Under the pieces are notes generated by a model. That model did not search any database, was not told the DNA's origin, and saw only the letters and a list, made by a program, of their open reading frames with translations. DNA of 20,723 nt from a virus, in IMG/VR virus record IMGVR_UViG_3300033053_000054, positions 1-20,723 of that record, one strand, 5' to 3'. This document shows positions 20,641 through 20,723 of this stretch, piece after piece (within the stretch, counting starts at the first letter, position 1; every line of letters begins with the position of its first letter). The position numbers and the translations under genes were made by a program.

Positions 20641-20660
20641 TGTTGCACTCTTGTTGCACT
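20641..20660. repeat. Direct repeat upstream of int, possible integrase arm or operator sites
   Basis: TGTTGCACT occurs at 20641-20649 and again at 20652-20660, an 11-base period close to one helical turn, 15-34 bases before the int start codon. Such phased repeats fit protein-binding sites. No tRNA or complete attachment core was seen nearby. Confidence 0.55.
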
Positions 20661-20662
20661 AC

Positions 20663-20692
20663 ATTTTAAAAACCTTTTAAATCTAATTGCAA
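20663..20692 (-). promoter_or_regulatory. Candidate int promoter
   Basis: On the minus strand TTGCAA (20692-20687) and TAAAAT (20668-20663) are separated by 18 bases. Four and five of six bases match the sigma70 boxes. The repeats at 20641-20660 lie directly downstream, where a bound protein could block initiation. Confidence 0.4.
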
Positions 20693-20723
20693 TTTTTTAA
20701 AAAAATTAACATAAGTATATAAA

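Noticed and set aside
1-20723. CRISPR array, insertion sequence or toxin-antitoxin pair
   Set aside because: No regularly spaced repeats, no transposase-like protein and no recognisable toxin were found. The Cro-like protein resembles YdaS antitoxins, but no YdaT-like partner is adjacent.

Overview
This window reads as most of the early half of a temperate, lambda-like (siphovirus-type) prophage in an AT-rich gammaproteobacterium. Acinetobacter or a close Moraxellaceae relative is the best guess, from protein style, base composition and gene order; no host gene is visible to confirm it. Nearly all the DNA is coding, genes overlap by 1 to 10 bases, and every recognisable product is a phage protein.

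Layout, left to right. Bases 1-1558 (minus strand) hold the terminase: the large subunit runs off the left edge, preceded by the small subunit. An HNH nuclease and four or five very small genes follow (1635-2603). A 410-base leader (2604-3015) holds a terminator and several tiny open frames, and lies just downstream of a Q-like antiterminator (3016-3465). Bases 3678-7377 (minus strand) are a tightly coupled early operon: a Cro-like regulator, a dATP/dGTP diphosphohydrolase-like protein, a coiled-coil protein and a large Prim-Pol/SF3 helicase. Bases 7378-7540 are the divergent switch region. The CI/LexA-type repressor follows (7541-8638), with an unusual Gly/Ala-rich hydrophobic insert between its two domains. 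After a terminator comes a promoter with three operator copies (8734-8813).

That promoter drives a plus-strand operon (8820-19701): a small Ala/Glu-rich protein, a one-helix membrane protein, a DUF2800 RecB-like nuclease, a DUF2815 ssDNA-binding protein, two conserved proteins (one DUF2303), a family A DNA polymerase with proofreading domain, a PAPS-reductase-like PP-loop protein, a VRR-NUC nuclease, two HNH-like paralogues, a zinc-finger protein, an SNF2 helicase and a probable excisionase. A tyrosine integrase faces it on the minus strand (19676-20626).

How it fits together: matching operators (ATAC-N5-GTAT) occur between cro and cI and again before the plus-strand operon, so one repressor probably silences both arms. 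On induction the two operons together supply primase-helicase, polymerase, SSB, nucleases and an SNF2 helicase, a largely self-sufficient replication set. Q would then open the late operon, which begins with the small genes and the terminase. The most unusual items are the CI insert, a 20-bp perfect inverted repeat (3504-3603), a long hairpin before the gene at 12630, and a duplicated gene junction around the zinc-finger gene at 17828.
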